Assembly (NCBI RefSeq): GCF_030272615.1
Contig: NC_081406.1
Span: forward strand, 170,047,361 to 170,111,360
DNA: 64,000 nt
Reading direction: 5' to 3'
From: Cryptomeria japonica
Lineage: Eukaryota; Streptophyta; Pinopsida; Cupressales; Cupressaceae
The notes below the pieces were generated by a model, which was given only the letters and a program-made list of their open reading frames with translations, searched no databases and was not told the DNA's origin. Both the position numbers and the translations under genes were made by a program. This document shows positions 1 through 10,694 of this stretch, piece by piece. The stretch's first letter is position 1, and each line of letters starts with the position of its first letter.

Positions 1-199
1 CTCCAAGTTGTAGGTCTCCCACATAATATAAAAGATTGCATGTGGCATTATAGGGAGCAACTAGATTGTGTAGGTAGAACTCACACATATGGTCTTGTGT
101 GTTTGAATCGACTTTGGAATATGTAATTAAAAATGACTATAATAATACAAGAGAAATTGATAAATTATTTAATAGCTAACTAATTTGAAAACAGAGAAT

Positions 200-2630
200 T
201 TTTTTTTGAAAGTAAAGTGCATATACTCGGGCAGAAGGGCGGAAACTTCTCAATTTATTAGCTAAATCAACAATCTATGCCAAATTAATGGTCAATTTTT
301 TTACCTCTACAACTTTCTCTTCTAATTTAGCTTCCTCTCTTTGAGCAACTAATTTTCATTTTCCCCTTGCAATCTATGCCATTCAAATTTCAATTGTTTC
401 TTCCTTAAGGCATAACTCAGTGTAACTCTAGTCAATGGTGTACTTGTGTGACCTTGTTGGTAACAAGGGGATATTGTCTCCTTTGTAACTCTATAATAGC
501 CATGTTGGCTAAGTTTTGCAACCCAATTCCTTTATGTTACTACTTCTAGTCAACTATATTTATAATTATTTCAACTTGCCATTTAATCCATTTTCTCTTT
601 CCTTGTATTTTTCTAGTTGTTCCTCTAAAATTTTGAGGTTCTCTAGAGATGCATGTAGCTCTACTTCTTCTTTCCCTTCAAGACTATACCCAAGACCAAT
701 AGAAATATTAGGCCCCAATTCTTCTTCACTATGCTCATGTCATTCATCCATAGGGGGAATAATCCCTTGCTCTACATGACTAGATGATCTTGTTGGTATT
801 TTCTTGGGATCAAAAGGATCTTTATCATCTATTTATTGGTCAAAACAATGTTTACCAAGTTCTTGTTTATTTTCCTTCTCAGTCTCCATTTCATGCTTTT
901 TTGCATCTCTGTCCTCATCCCTGTCACTTGTCAATATATTTTCCCTCACAAAATCAATATCTTCCACATGGACAACCTCTAGTATTGGAGCTTCCTATTG
1001 TACTAAGAGTTTCTTTTTACTACGATGAGTGGAACATCTTTGTGATTCTTTCTTGTCTAGAATCCCCTTATCCTTCTTTTTTTGTTTCTTAGACTGTCTT
1101 GTAGGTCTTGAAGTCTCATATTCTCCTTTTGACTTTTTCTTCTCTAGTTTTCTTTTGGACTTATTTTGATATTCATCCATAGATTTTTGTTTTTTTACCA
1201 TCTATTTCTCATTTGATTTTTCAATCCTTGTTCCCTTTTGTTTAGAGGTAGAGGAGGATATAAATTCTTTCCTTTTTTTCACAAAATATTTTGGCTTAAA
1301 GCGTTAATCTTTTCAGAGGCTATAGTTGTGTCTAGTGATGTTGTGGGTGAAGCCACCAGCTCACTATCACTGGCATTTCCTTGTTCCAAATTATCTTCTC
1401 CATGTAAACTCAGTTTTGAAAGGGTGAGGAAGAAGAATCTGAATTATCCTTTCCAATTCCTAAGGTTTCTCCTATGAGTGTTCTAGTTCTTTCATCCTTA
1501 GGTGCTTGTTCCTCCTCAATTCTCATAATACCTTCCCCTTCATCCTTCCTTGGCTTCGAAACATTTCTTAATAACCAACTATGAATATTTTCCCATGTCT
1601 TGAATTCTTCCTAGCTTACATTGGGAAATTACAAAGATAAACTTATCTTAATTAACAAAACAGCTAGACAATGGTGGGACAAAGACATATGCTTCCTTTT
1701 CTTCCTATATTCTATTGTCATGGAAGTCAACATGTGATCCAAATAATTGGGCACATTAACAAATCTATTGTACCTCAAATAAACTAGCAATTTAAAATGA
1801 ATGGTATATAATATGGGATGTCTCCCATCATAGGTAAAATACATGATAATATGTACAATGATAGCTCTCTTGAGTGATGGAAAAGATAGTCGAATGGTAC
1901 CTTGACTGGTTGATTTGAAAGACTCACTTGGGTAAGAAAATTATACCCTCATTGTCTTAGGATTTAGGGATGTTGGAAACTCCTTCCCTATTCTCATTAG
2001 GCCACTAGCTTCAACTATAGTAGCTTCAAATGCTTCCACACTCAATCCTCTAATGTTTGCTTCATTATTCCAAAAGTTAGTTGCAAACTCTTCCATCATT
2101 TCATCATTATATTCAATTATTCATAAATAGTATTGTATCCATCCTAACTCTCAAACAATGGAAGAGAATCTATATCATTGAGAAATAGTGTATGATCTGA
2201 GGGTTCTCATCTAATTGGATCACCACCTATTATTTTCTTCTTCTTGCATTCTCTAACTTGATTTTGTTGCATGAAATTGACCTTCAAGCAATCTGTATTG
2301 TTCTACTCTCAGCTCAAAATATTGAATTTTGTTTATAAAAATCTCTAATTTATGCTCAAGTTCTTCAATTCTTATCAACTCTTGCACCCTTACCAGAAAT
2401 TTTAAAACCCTTATAAATACTTTGAATGATTCTATTTGTAAACCTATATGAACAACTAGGGTAACTACATTTGACTATAAATTGGAAGTGAGAGAGTGGC
2501 TTTCTGATTCTAAGGCTTTAGCTAAGACAACAAACTTATGAACTAAATATTGCCATTCTTTCAAAATAATTTGAAGTTCATAAATGGTGCATGCATAAGC
2601 AATCACATCACCTACCCCTTAATAAGTAAT
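200..2630 (-). pseudogene. Unidentified long coding remnant (mobile-element type ORF)
   Basis: Read on the minus strand, this stretch gives one nearly continuous protein of roughly 800 codons interrupted by scattered stops and a few frameshifts. The N-terminal third is helical. The middle (about 1630-2060) contains a globular segment with the motifs YFTYDGRHPILYTIHF and LSHHCLAVLLIK. The section at about 600-1200 is very rich in Lys and Glu, and the C-terminal part (200-500) reads as a charged coiled coil. I do not recognise the family with certainty. Its layout recalls the extra ORFs and putative plant transposon proteins of plant gypsy elements. It lies on the same strand as, and downstream of, the G1 integrase, so it may be a third ORF of G1 or belong to a separate element. 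A host pseudogene is not excluded. Confidence 0.45.
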
Positions 2631-2682
2631 AATGACAACAAAACACTTTTCCAGATAAAATTGTAATGGTGAAAAACTTACA

Positions 2683-2697
2683 CTATCCCGCCCCCCA
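2683..2697 (-). other. Polypurine-tract candidate
   Basis: On the minus strand this is a G-rich purine run (GGGGGGCGGGATA) followed at once by TGTAAG, the arrangement expected at a 3' LTR start. It lies about 800 bp after the G1 integrase ends. No matching second LTR was found at the other end of G1, so it could also be an internal tract. Confidence 0.35.
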
Positions 2698-2699
2698 AC

Positions 2700-3489
2700 T
2701 TGAGTATTAATTTATCCTCAAATTCAAGGGAGGTAAATATAGTTAACAGAATGAGCTATAAATAATTTATATAGTAGTGGTATATTAATATGAATATCAC
2801 ATGTGAATCAATAATGTAATTATTGCAAGTATGTCAAAAATACTATTTAGGGTAGATCATACCTGATGTATTGTCGCAAAAAATTGAAGCATGTGTACCT
2901 AAGAAAGAAAAAGGTGCAAAATTGATATGCATAACATGCGAAAAGATTTGAAGTGGTAGTGATGTGGCAGTAATGACAACAATGATGATAGTGATGTAGT
3001 GATGTGGTGAAGTTGATGTGGAAAACAATTGGTGGGAAAATAAATGTGCAAGAAAGATGATAGGCAAGCACAATTGTATGTAGATAAGTTATTGCATGTG
3101 AAATTTGTCAAACCATGGCTATATGTAACTGAAGAAAGCATGTTATACTTTATAAAAAGAAGTGTAATGGTAAATTGGATCAATAAGTCGGGTCTTGCTA
3201 AAATAATACATCAAATCCCAAATACCAGTTCATGTGTCACTTAAAAAAGAAATAAATAACATGAATATAAATATGTGTAGTGTGTGCATGTGTTTTGCAA
3301 TTCAAACTATGCAAAGGTAGTGGTTGCGGGTGAACCAAATGATTCATTTGCAGAAGGTGGGGCTTTGTTATTACTAATGATTGCAAGATAGGTTTAATGA
3401 TTGTTATGAAGGGAATTGAAGGTGATGGAAAATCAAGTGGAGTGGATGAATATGGTGGGGTGATGGGCATGAAGTACTTGCAAAAATTC
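2700..3489. other. Non-coding stretch downstream of G1 integrase
   Basis: No conserved coding is seen on either strand. It contains purine-rich runs and GT/TG-rich imperfect repeats near 2960-3010 (repeats of GATGATAGTGATGTAG type). It is most easily read as the 3' untranslated part of G1. Confidence 0.4.
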
Positions 3490-3929
3490 ATCCTTCATAA
3501 TTGGCTTCTTATACAATTTTAATTTGTCCATTCACCATGAGCTTAAACCTGACTGGATCTATTGTAGTAAGCTAAACAACACCACTGGGAAACACCTGTT
3601 GAATCTCATATGGTCCCATCCAATGTGTTTGAATCTTCTCTTTATTAATTTTATATATGGAGTCATAAAATAAATCTCAATCTCCTTCCTTAAACTCCTT
3701 TGTTTTTATGCACTGATTGTGCCACTTGTTCCTTTGCCATTAAACAAGTTTAGTGTGTTGAAGTGCCTCCATGCACATCTCATCTAGTGCATTCAATTGA
3801 TATAACCCATCATTCTTATCTTGATCAGTATTCATCTCCAAGTTTACAACTATTCTCAATGTTTTATATTTAAATTCCACAGGGAGGACTACCTTAGTTC
3901 CATAGACAAGCTCATGGGGTGTGAACCAT
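3490..3929 (-). pseudogene. G1 integrase, C-terminal part
   Basis: Minus-strand translation shows the classic end of a plant Ty3/gypsy integrase: FTPHELVYGTKVVLPVEF, then LDEM and ALQH motifs, then the C-terminal SH3-like segment with KEFKEGD, WMGPYEIQ and DPVRFKLMVNG. Stops and a frameshift near 3735 interrupt it. The upstream part of the same protein lies at 12345 and beyond. Joining the two sides across element A continues the reading KTTT-W-FTPHELVYG without a break, apart from the duplicated 5 bp. In life this domain would bind the element's DNA ends for integration; it is inactive here. Confidence 0.85.
3925..3929. repeat. Target-site duplication of A (left)
   Basis: ACCAT directly before the left LTR. 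The same five bases follow the right LTR at 12340-12344, so A arrived by ordinary integration and has not recombined. Confidence 0.93.
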
Positions 3930-4450
3930 TGTAGCATCGTAAATTGTACGCACTTGCTAGGGTGGTACAATTTCACACCTAGTTTAGCACCCGCCTTGGT
4001 GCATTCTGCATTTTGCATTGCATTTCCCCTTTAGCACTTAATTAATTAAATTAATTAGGTCTAAGGCTCTATTTTATCATCTTCCACATCATAAAGTTGG
4101 GCCCTCTCATTAAAGCGTGCCCTTTTCATTTTATTCCTTCAAATACATCATTTAATCAAAAACCCTAAGTAGGTCCTATTTCGAACTTGGGGGCTTGATT
4201 TCGGGGGTCAAAACATCTCGAAATCACCTGTAACTTCGGGATTCTCTCTAAAATCATCATATCCGACGGCCCTGAAAATTTGGTGAAAAGTTGTCGGGAC
4301 CATGGCGCCCGGAGTGCACACGGTCCCAGACATTTTTCTCGAAATTTTAGGAGCGCGATCCAATCATAAAATAAAGCTTAACCCCAAGAAATTGGCGGGA
4401 AATTCAATCTCTAGGTCGGCCAAAAGATGAAATTACGACCTAGGGTTTCA

Positions 4451-4458
4451 TATATAAG
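4451..4458 (+). promoter_or_regulatory. TATA box in 5' LTR of A
   Basis: TATATAAG, conserved in the 3' LTR at 11216-11223. It is the likely core promoter; transcription would start about 30 bp downstream. Confidence 0.6.
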
Positions 4459-5072
4459 ATCTCTCTTTCTTCATTTGAAAGGATCCGAATTTTGGCTTTC
4501 AAGGACCTCATATGCAGTGAAAGAGCAGATCTTTGAAGACTTCATCAACAATCAACATCCTTCTATCAAGCATTTATCAATTTCATTCATCCATTTAGGG
4601 CTTGGAAGACATTGAAGAGCAATAGGAGATTACCGACTGAAGATTGGCTTGTACTCCTCCCTTGAGGGTTGGGTATGATTTCATGTTGTTTTCATGTCTT
4701 TGCATAAGCTTCAATATATCACTTATTCATGCTTTAGATCACTTTGCATCTTGATTTAGAGCATTTACATTGTCATTTACAAGCAATTAGGGTTTACTTT
4801 CTAGGTTGCTCTAGTTTGCTTACTTGCATTTTAGGATCTTGCACACACACAAGGTCTGCACACACATTACTTTTTACAATACAACTTGGCTATTCGTGGA
4901 GGTGGAAATCACCGAAGCAGGGGTTTGACTAAGGCAAAACCCTATATAGCCACCCAAAACACCTTTTCAGATATAAGTGCAGGTTTCGGGACTCGGACGA
5001 TGCCGCAGGTTGCAGATCCGGGAGAAGCATACTGAGACCAACCTTCCCACCAAATTTCAGAGCAAAAAACCA

Positions 5073-5164
5073 GGACAGGGGCATGGGGCACCCTGGTCCT
5101 GCCAGGACAGGGGCGTTGGGCACCCTGGTCCCTGGGACAGGGGCGCTGGGCGCCCTGGTCCCTC
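5073..5164 (+). repeat. 30-bp GC-rich minisatellite in LTR of A (three units)
   Basis: Three imperfect copies of a unit beginning GGACAGGGGC and containing CCCTGGTCC, starting at 5073, 5105 and 5135. The 3' LTR has two copies (from 11838 and 11870). Confidence 0.85.
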
Positions 5165-5608
5165 TGTCAAACAGCATTTTCAACATTTTTGACAGCTTTT
5201 CCATAGTGCAAAACAACAGTTTCAGGAGCAGTTTCAGGGGCAGAATCAGGACAGTGGCGCCCGCGCCCCCGTCTCGAACATTTTCAGTCAGATTTTAACT
5301 CTGGGTACGCATTTGCATTCTTGTCTTGTCCTTGTGTTTACAGCTTTCCATTGTTTAAGTTCAATTCTGCAATCTCGTTATTAGTTCATACTTGCACTTT
5401 GGGGTTAGGGATTGAACTTGCATCATTTTATCTTTCAAGTACAACAAAGGAATAGAAATCCTAATAGGTAGCCCGTGGCTCTCTCTTTCACAAAAAAGAA
5501 GTAGCCAATTGTGTGATACCTCTAGGCTCTTTCGTATTCCACAAATGTGTGATTGAAAGTGAGATTAGGGCATGTTTGCTTAGTGTCACTTTTTCCCCTA
5601 CACATTTT

Positions 5609-5624
5609 TGGTGAACCCGACGTG
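5609..5624 (+). other. Primer-binding site of A
   Basis: TGGTGAACCCGACGTG begins four bases after the LTR end, as expected for a tRNA primer site (the TGG pairs with the tRNA CCA end). I cannot name the tRNA with confidence. Confidence 0.65.
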
Positions 5625-5924
5625 AATTCCAATCTTCTCTAATTATGATTTTTGTTTTATGCTATTTCATATTCAAATTTGTATTTACAAGTCTTAATTT
5701 CTTGCAAGATTCAAAAATTTAGAGGAAATTTTTGCTAAAACCCTAATTTTTCAATTCAAAGTTGAACTTGTGGATAGCTTAATTGGGATCAATAATTTCA
5801 AATCTGATTTAGGAACTCATTTGAATCATAAATTTCATTTTCTAAATCTACATTCTAAGTGCTTGCATTAAACATTTCCTTCTATTTTGCATGTGTTATC
5901 ATTTGAAAAAGGAAAATTGTTGTC

Positions 5925-8900
5925 ATGATGCATTCATTTCATATATGTGATAGTGGGTTAGCTTCCCTTGTTTCAATTTTTCCTCCTCCTAAAGAACCTC
6001 CCCCCATCTATAACAACATTTTAGTGCCTAAAAGAGTTGCTACCAATCCCTTTGAGACTCTCCCATGCTCTAAGGATGAAGACTTTAAGAGTGATCTTGA
6101 CAATTCTCCTAAAATGTGCCCTTCCTATTTAGCTATCCTAGAGGAAGAGAATGATATCATAAACAACTTTCTTAATGTTACTTCACCTTCCCTACATGAT
6201 GCCTCTCTAAGTGAAAAGGTATTGATGGACATTGACTTATTTTCTCCTAAAGTTGGTCCTTCCAATGGGGGCATGTTAGTGCAACAAGAGGTTATGAACA
6301 CTTCTTTCAAAGATCTCCTTCCTAAGCATGAATCTTTGGAGAAATATGTTCATGTTCCTCCTAAAAAACACTCCCATCATGAGGATCCTTTTGTGCAAGA
6401 AGATGAAATTATCCCTACATTTCCTAGTGATGGCATTTCCTTTTCCAACAAAATTCCCACTAGAGATGATGAATTAATGATAAATGCTTACCCTTCTCCT
6501 AAAGTTTGTCTTACCCATAAGCATCCCTTAGAGAAAGAAGATGAAATAATAAGCAATTTCCTTAATTCTCTCTCCCCTAAAGATCATATTGAACATATTT
6601 TGAGGAAAGAGGATGAGTTTAACACATCTATTGATGCTCTCCCTCCTAAGGATGAGGAATTAATAAACAATGTTATCTCCTCTCCCGAAATTGACAATAC
6701 TTCAAACATTCCTTTCAATCACTTCACTATTTGGGATGAACCATTAGAAGAAGGTGCAGATTATTCTCTCTCCCTTGATAATTTCTCACCTTCCTTGAAT
6801 CTCAATTATTCTCCCTTTCCTCAACTTGGTTCTACTCATAAGGATACCCTAGTTCAAATCAAGATGGTTAACATCTCTTTCAAAGATCTCCCTCTCAAAA
6901 GTGAGACTTTAGAGAGTAATGTTGATCCTTCTCCTAGAGAGTTTATTCCCCATGTAGATCCTTTGATGATAGAGGATGATATGACCTTTCCTAGTATTAC
7001 TCTTCCTACTAGAACATCAATGCCTATCCCTTGTCTCTCTCCTAAAATTGATTTAATCCGTGATGAGATTTTAGTGCAAGAGAAAACTATCAACAATTCT
7101 TCCAACACTTTTGTTCATTCCTCTAAACCATCCTCAATCAATTTGATACATGTGAATGAAACACCTAACAAACCTCTCTTCACCGTCCAAGGTGCTTGTC
7201 CTTCTCAAAATTCTCAACCTTTAAATAAGCCTATCTTAGTGGTTCAAGGTGGTTATGCTAATGATTCTTTTTGCACTCCTAAGAAACCTGTTATTACTGT
7301 GCAAGGAGGTTATTCTTCTAAGAGCCCTTATGAGCATGCTAAGCAACTGACTAGAGAGAGTTATCATGCGGTTGCCCATACCTATAACACAAGAAACAAT
7401 AGGCAACCTAATCCTCCTCCAGTTATCCCAACTTCACTTCCTCCTTCCCAAACAATTCTTCCTCAAGCTCCTCGTATTTCACAAATGCTTAGTAAGGACG
7501 ATGATCTCATAGAACAACTTAAAGCTACCCCTGCTAAGATATCCCTTTGGGATTTGATCCAAACTTCTTCTGCTCATCATGGAATGTTACAAGATGCCTT
7601 GAAAGATTTGAATGTTCCTCCACCTAATACATCTAGTAATATAGTGTCTTTGGTTAACTCTGTGATGAATCCTAAAGCTCAAATTGTGTTTACTCAAGAT
7701 GAATTGCCTACTAGTGAAATTCAACATCAATATGATCCCTTGATGATTGTGGTTATCATAAATGACACTACTATAAGACGAACACTGGTAGATAATGGCT
7801 CTGGCCTTAATGTGTGTAGCATTAATCTATTGCATAAGATGAATGTGGATACATCCCTTATTGAGCCTGACTCTCATCCCATTCGAGGCTTTGATAATAT
7901 GGCTAAGTCTTCATTAGGTATTATCACCTTACCCATCACAGTGGGACCTGTTACTTTGCCTACTCCTATCCATGTTATGTCGGGAAATCTAACATAAAAC
8001 TTGTTATTAGGGAGACCTTGGATTCACAGTATGCAAGTTGTCCCCTCTACCTTGCATAGACAAGTTAAATTTATTTATAATAATAAGACATATACCTTGA
8101 TAGGTGATACTAATCTTCAGGCCTGTTTGCAAACATCTACTTCCAAAGGGAGTTCTTCTAAATCTTCCTCTTCTAATGATGACTCTTTAAACAAGATACC
8201 TATGAACAAATCATCCCCCTCTGATGATCAAAATTCTTTGGATGGGTCTGAAGTTCTTGAAGAAGATTCTCCTCAACTGGAATCTACACATGAAAAGGCT
8301 TTTGATCCTGAGAAGGTTCTCGCAGAAGACGATTGGGGATCTTTAGACTTTAACCCTACTTTTATAGGAGAATATAGAGTGCCTAAGATTGAGAAGGGAA
8401 AATCTAAGGAAGAAACTAAAAATCAATCAGTCTTACTTGAACCTATGAGCAATAATTTTGTGGCCGCTTCTCAAACTTCTTCTCCTCACACCTCTAATTA
8501 TGAAGAGTTTGATTCTTTGTCTTATGAAAAACCACCTTCTCTTCCTGAAATGGTTGATCGTTATGGTCGTGGTTTTCTCATTTTTGCTAAGCATGGGTAT
8601 CATGGAAAAGGTTGTGGTGCTCATGAACAAGGGATAAAAGTTCCTCTAGAGACTAATTTTCACAATTATGCCTTTGGACTTGGCTATAATCCCTACAAAC
8701 GCACCAAAGCATCTAAAAGATCATCTCTCAATGTGAATGCTATATTTAGTAGTGATGATGATCTCACTTCAACTAAATCATCTTCTACTTCTATCAACTC
8801 TCATTCCCCTCATAAGGAAATCTTGGCGATGAACAAATCTCTTTATGACTCCCCTCAAATTTCTAAATCCACTTATGAATCTTTATCTCCTATTCATCAT

Positions 8901-9080
8901 AAAGTCCTTTCCTCTAGGGATAAGGCTCTAATAAATTACACTCATCCCTCTTCTAAGATTTCTTGTGACTTTTCTTCTTCAATTTTTATCATTTTATACA
9001 TGTTTTTTATCTCACTTATAGTTGAGCATTTAGCATGTCATATTCAAATACCTCATTCAACCTATCATGTCTTTAAATAA
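5925..9080 (+). pseudogene. Element A polyprotein: low-complexity N part, protease, G-patch-like segment
   Basis: One frame of 1,052 codons, broken only by a TAA at 7995-7997 where related proteins have Tyr before NLLLGRPW. Residues 1-400 are low-complexity, rich in Ser, Pro, Asp and Glu, with recurring SPK and EDEI patterns and no recognisable capsid or zinc knuckle. Three VQG(G) repeats follow (about 417-460). A segment ISLWDLIQTSSAHHGMLQDA (near 537) is typical of the region before the protease in plant gypsy elements. The protease core LVDNGSGLNV lies near 620 and its LLGRPW flap partner just after the stop. The C-terminal part has a G-patch-like GYHGKGCGAHEQGI (about 8594-8635) and ends in a Ser-rich tail. 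The start is the first ATG of the open frame. The intact length suggests recent function. Confidence 0.8.
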
Positions 9081-9863
9081 CATTAATGGATGTTATGTTG
9101 CTCATCATTATGTGACATTGGTAGCTCATTTACTAGGGGTTCATTGTCATTCATGATGGTACAATTTCAAGTGCAATCATATTTTTGAAGCAACATAATA
9201 GCCTAATTTTCTATGTTATCTCTTGTTCCTATGGGGACAAGAGTGATTTCATACATCTCTTCTTTTTTTTATGTCCAAATCTCTCCCTAGAAGATTGTGT
9301 AAGTCCTTCTCATTGAGGCAATGATCTTTCCTTTTTTTTATCTAAGGATCCACTTTTTCCTATTTCGTGGATGGTGTGAACTTTATTACTTGATGTTATT
9401 CCTTGTATGCATTTGTTGTTGTTTGTTCAAGAGGTGTAAGTCCTTGACTACAACCTCTTTTGCACTTAGTAAAATACATCCATAATGAATTCACTCTCCC
9501 AATTGGGTTAAAAAGAGCGTCATCCTTCATTAAGAATCACTTTCACCTCGCAAAAAAAGGAAGTATTGCATTCTTAGTCTCTTCTTTGTCTTATTCTAGA
9601 AGATGTTATATTTGTCTAAGACAATTCCTCTCAGGGATAGGTGTCTTTTGTACAAAGATCTCTTCTCCTCTAAGGATCTCCTTTACACATACTACAAGAT
9701 ATCCCTTTCCAACTATCTTATCCTTGCTTAAAGAGTGCAAAACCCTCTTGCTTGGATCTATGACATTGTTGCATTTTTGGGCTATCTTCTTTTATGATGA
9801 AGGTAGGTATCCTTGTTCTACTTTTCTTACGACATAAACATTACACTTTTTGAGCAATGGATC

Positions 9864-9970
9864 ATTCTCGGAACCAGGGCACAGACTCTTAGAATGAGAT
9901 GTCTACATTTTTCTTTTATGCAAGGTGATTATTCTCGGAACCAGAGCACAGACTCTTAGAGCGAGATGTC
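9864..9970 (+). repeat. Paired 40-bp direct repeat in A
   Basis: ATTCTCGGAACCAGGGCACA and the following 20 bases occur at 9864-9903 and again at 9931-9970 with few changes. A weaker third copy (ACTCGGGCATAGACT) lies at about 10005-10020. Confidence 0.75.
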
Positions 9971-10114
9971 ACGCTTTTGTACTATACATATATAGGTTGT
10001 AGCATACTCGGGCATAGACTACTATGAGGTGCTTCTAACCTCCCTTACACACACATGCACGAGGTTGAGTGGAACTAGCGGCATAAGGCTAGACTTTCTC
10101 ACTCTCCTCCCTTA

Positions 10115-10208
10115 CATGGATCACCTAGACAGACTCTAGGGGCTAGTTTTCCATGTCCTTTTCCCATGGATCACCTAGACAAGATCTAGGGGCGAGAAGT
10201 CCATGTCT
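10115..10208 (+). repeat. Paired 44-bp direct repeat in A
   Basis: A unit beginning CATGGATCACCTAGACA and ending CCATGTC occurs at 10115-10158 and 10165-10208, a 50-bp period. Confidence 0.8.
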
Positions 10209-10679
10209 TCTCTCTCACTATTATTCTCATGTGTTTCCATTTACATCCTTCATCTTGTGTTAGAGAACTCTCAAATCCTCATGCTCTTTGTTGTGTTGGA
10301 ATTGAGATTTAGTCCTCTTTCTTACCAAATGATTCTCCATTAGTTTTTGATCTCATATCAAATCTTCTTGTGAGCATTTGTCATCAATATTCTTTAACAA
10401 TTCAAAGTGGTAAACATGATACCCTATTTCAACTCACTAAAATTAGTAAGCCGAAACAGGGGGGGCATATAGCTACCCTCTAATTTTCATCACCTTCCTT
10501 AGTAAGCATTAGGTGATTTTGTGATCTAACGTGTGTTTTGTAGGGTGCGGTTCCTAACTGTGTACTACAGATACCACTGGGGGCTTCGTTCGACAGACTT
10601 ATGGATATATCCTTTTTCAAATAATGTTTACTTTTCTGTACTTTAGCTTGCATATGCACGTAGTGTTCATATGACCGCT

Positions 10680-10694
10680 AAAGTGGGGCCTAAA
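10680..10694 (+). other. Purine tract of A
   Basis: AAAGTGGGGCCTAAA lies directly before the 3' LTR. It is the expected place for the second-strand primer, though interrupted by pyrimidines. Confidence 0.5.

Larger units (their letters stand above)
3930..5604 (+). repeat. 5' LTR of A
   Basis: 1675 bp, TG to CA, nearly the same sequence as 10695-12339. It holds a TATA box at 4451-4458, a GC-rich minisatellite at 5073-5164 and a terminal segment ending TTTTCCCCTACACA. The 30-bp length difference from the 3' LTR matches one extra minisatellite unit. Confidence 0.95.
9081..10694 (+). other. 3' untranslated part of A
   Basis: About 1.6 kb without conserved coding. It contains two pairs of short direct repeats (listed separately), a G run at 10457-10466 (CAGGGGGGGC) that may be an internal purine tract, and the terminal purine tract. 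Confidence 0.6.

Noticed and set aside
4929-5298. GC-rich open frames on both strands in the LTR of A, as a short coding gene or CpG island of a host gene.
   Set aside because: They are produced by the 30-bp minisatellite and recur in the other LTR; no host gene follows.
5925-7997. The 690-codon open frame looked at first like a host protein-coding gene.
   Set aside because: It lies between perfectly bounded LTRs, ends in a retroviral-type protease and continues in frame past one stop, so it belongs to element A.
9460-9837. 125-codon plus-strand open frame after the A polyprotein.
   Set aside because: Composition is irregular, no motif is recognised, and it lies in the 3' untranslated part before direct repeats.
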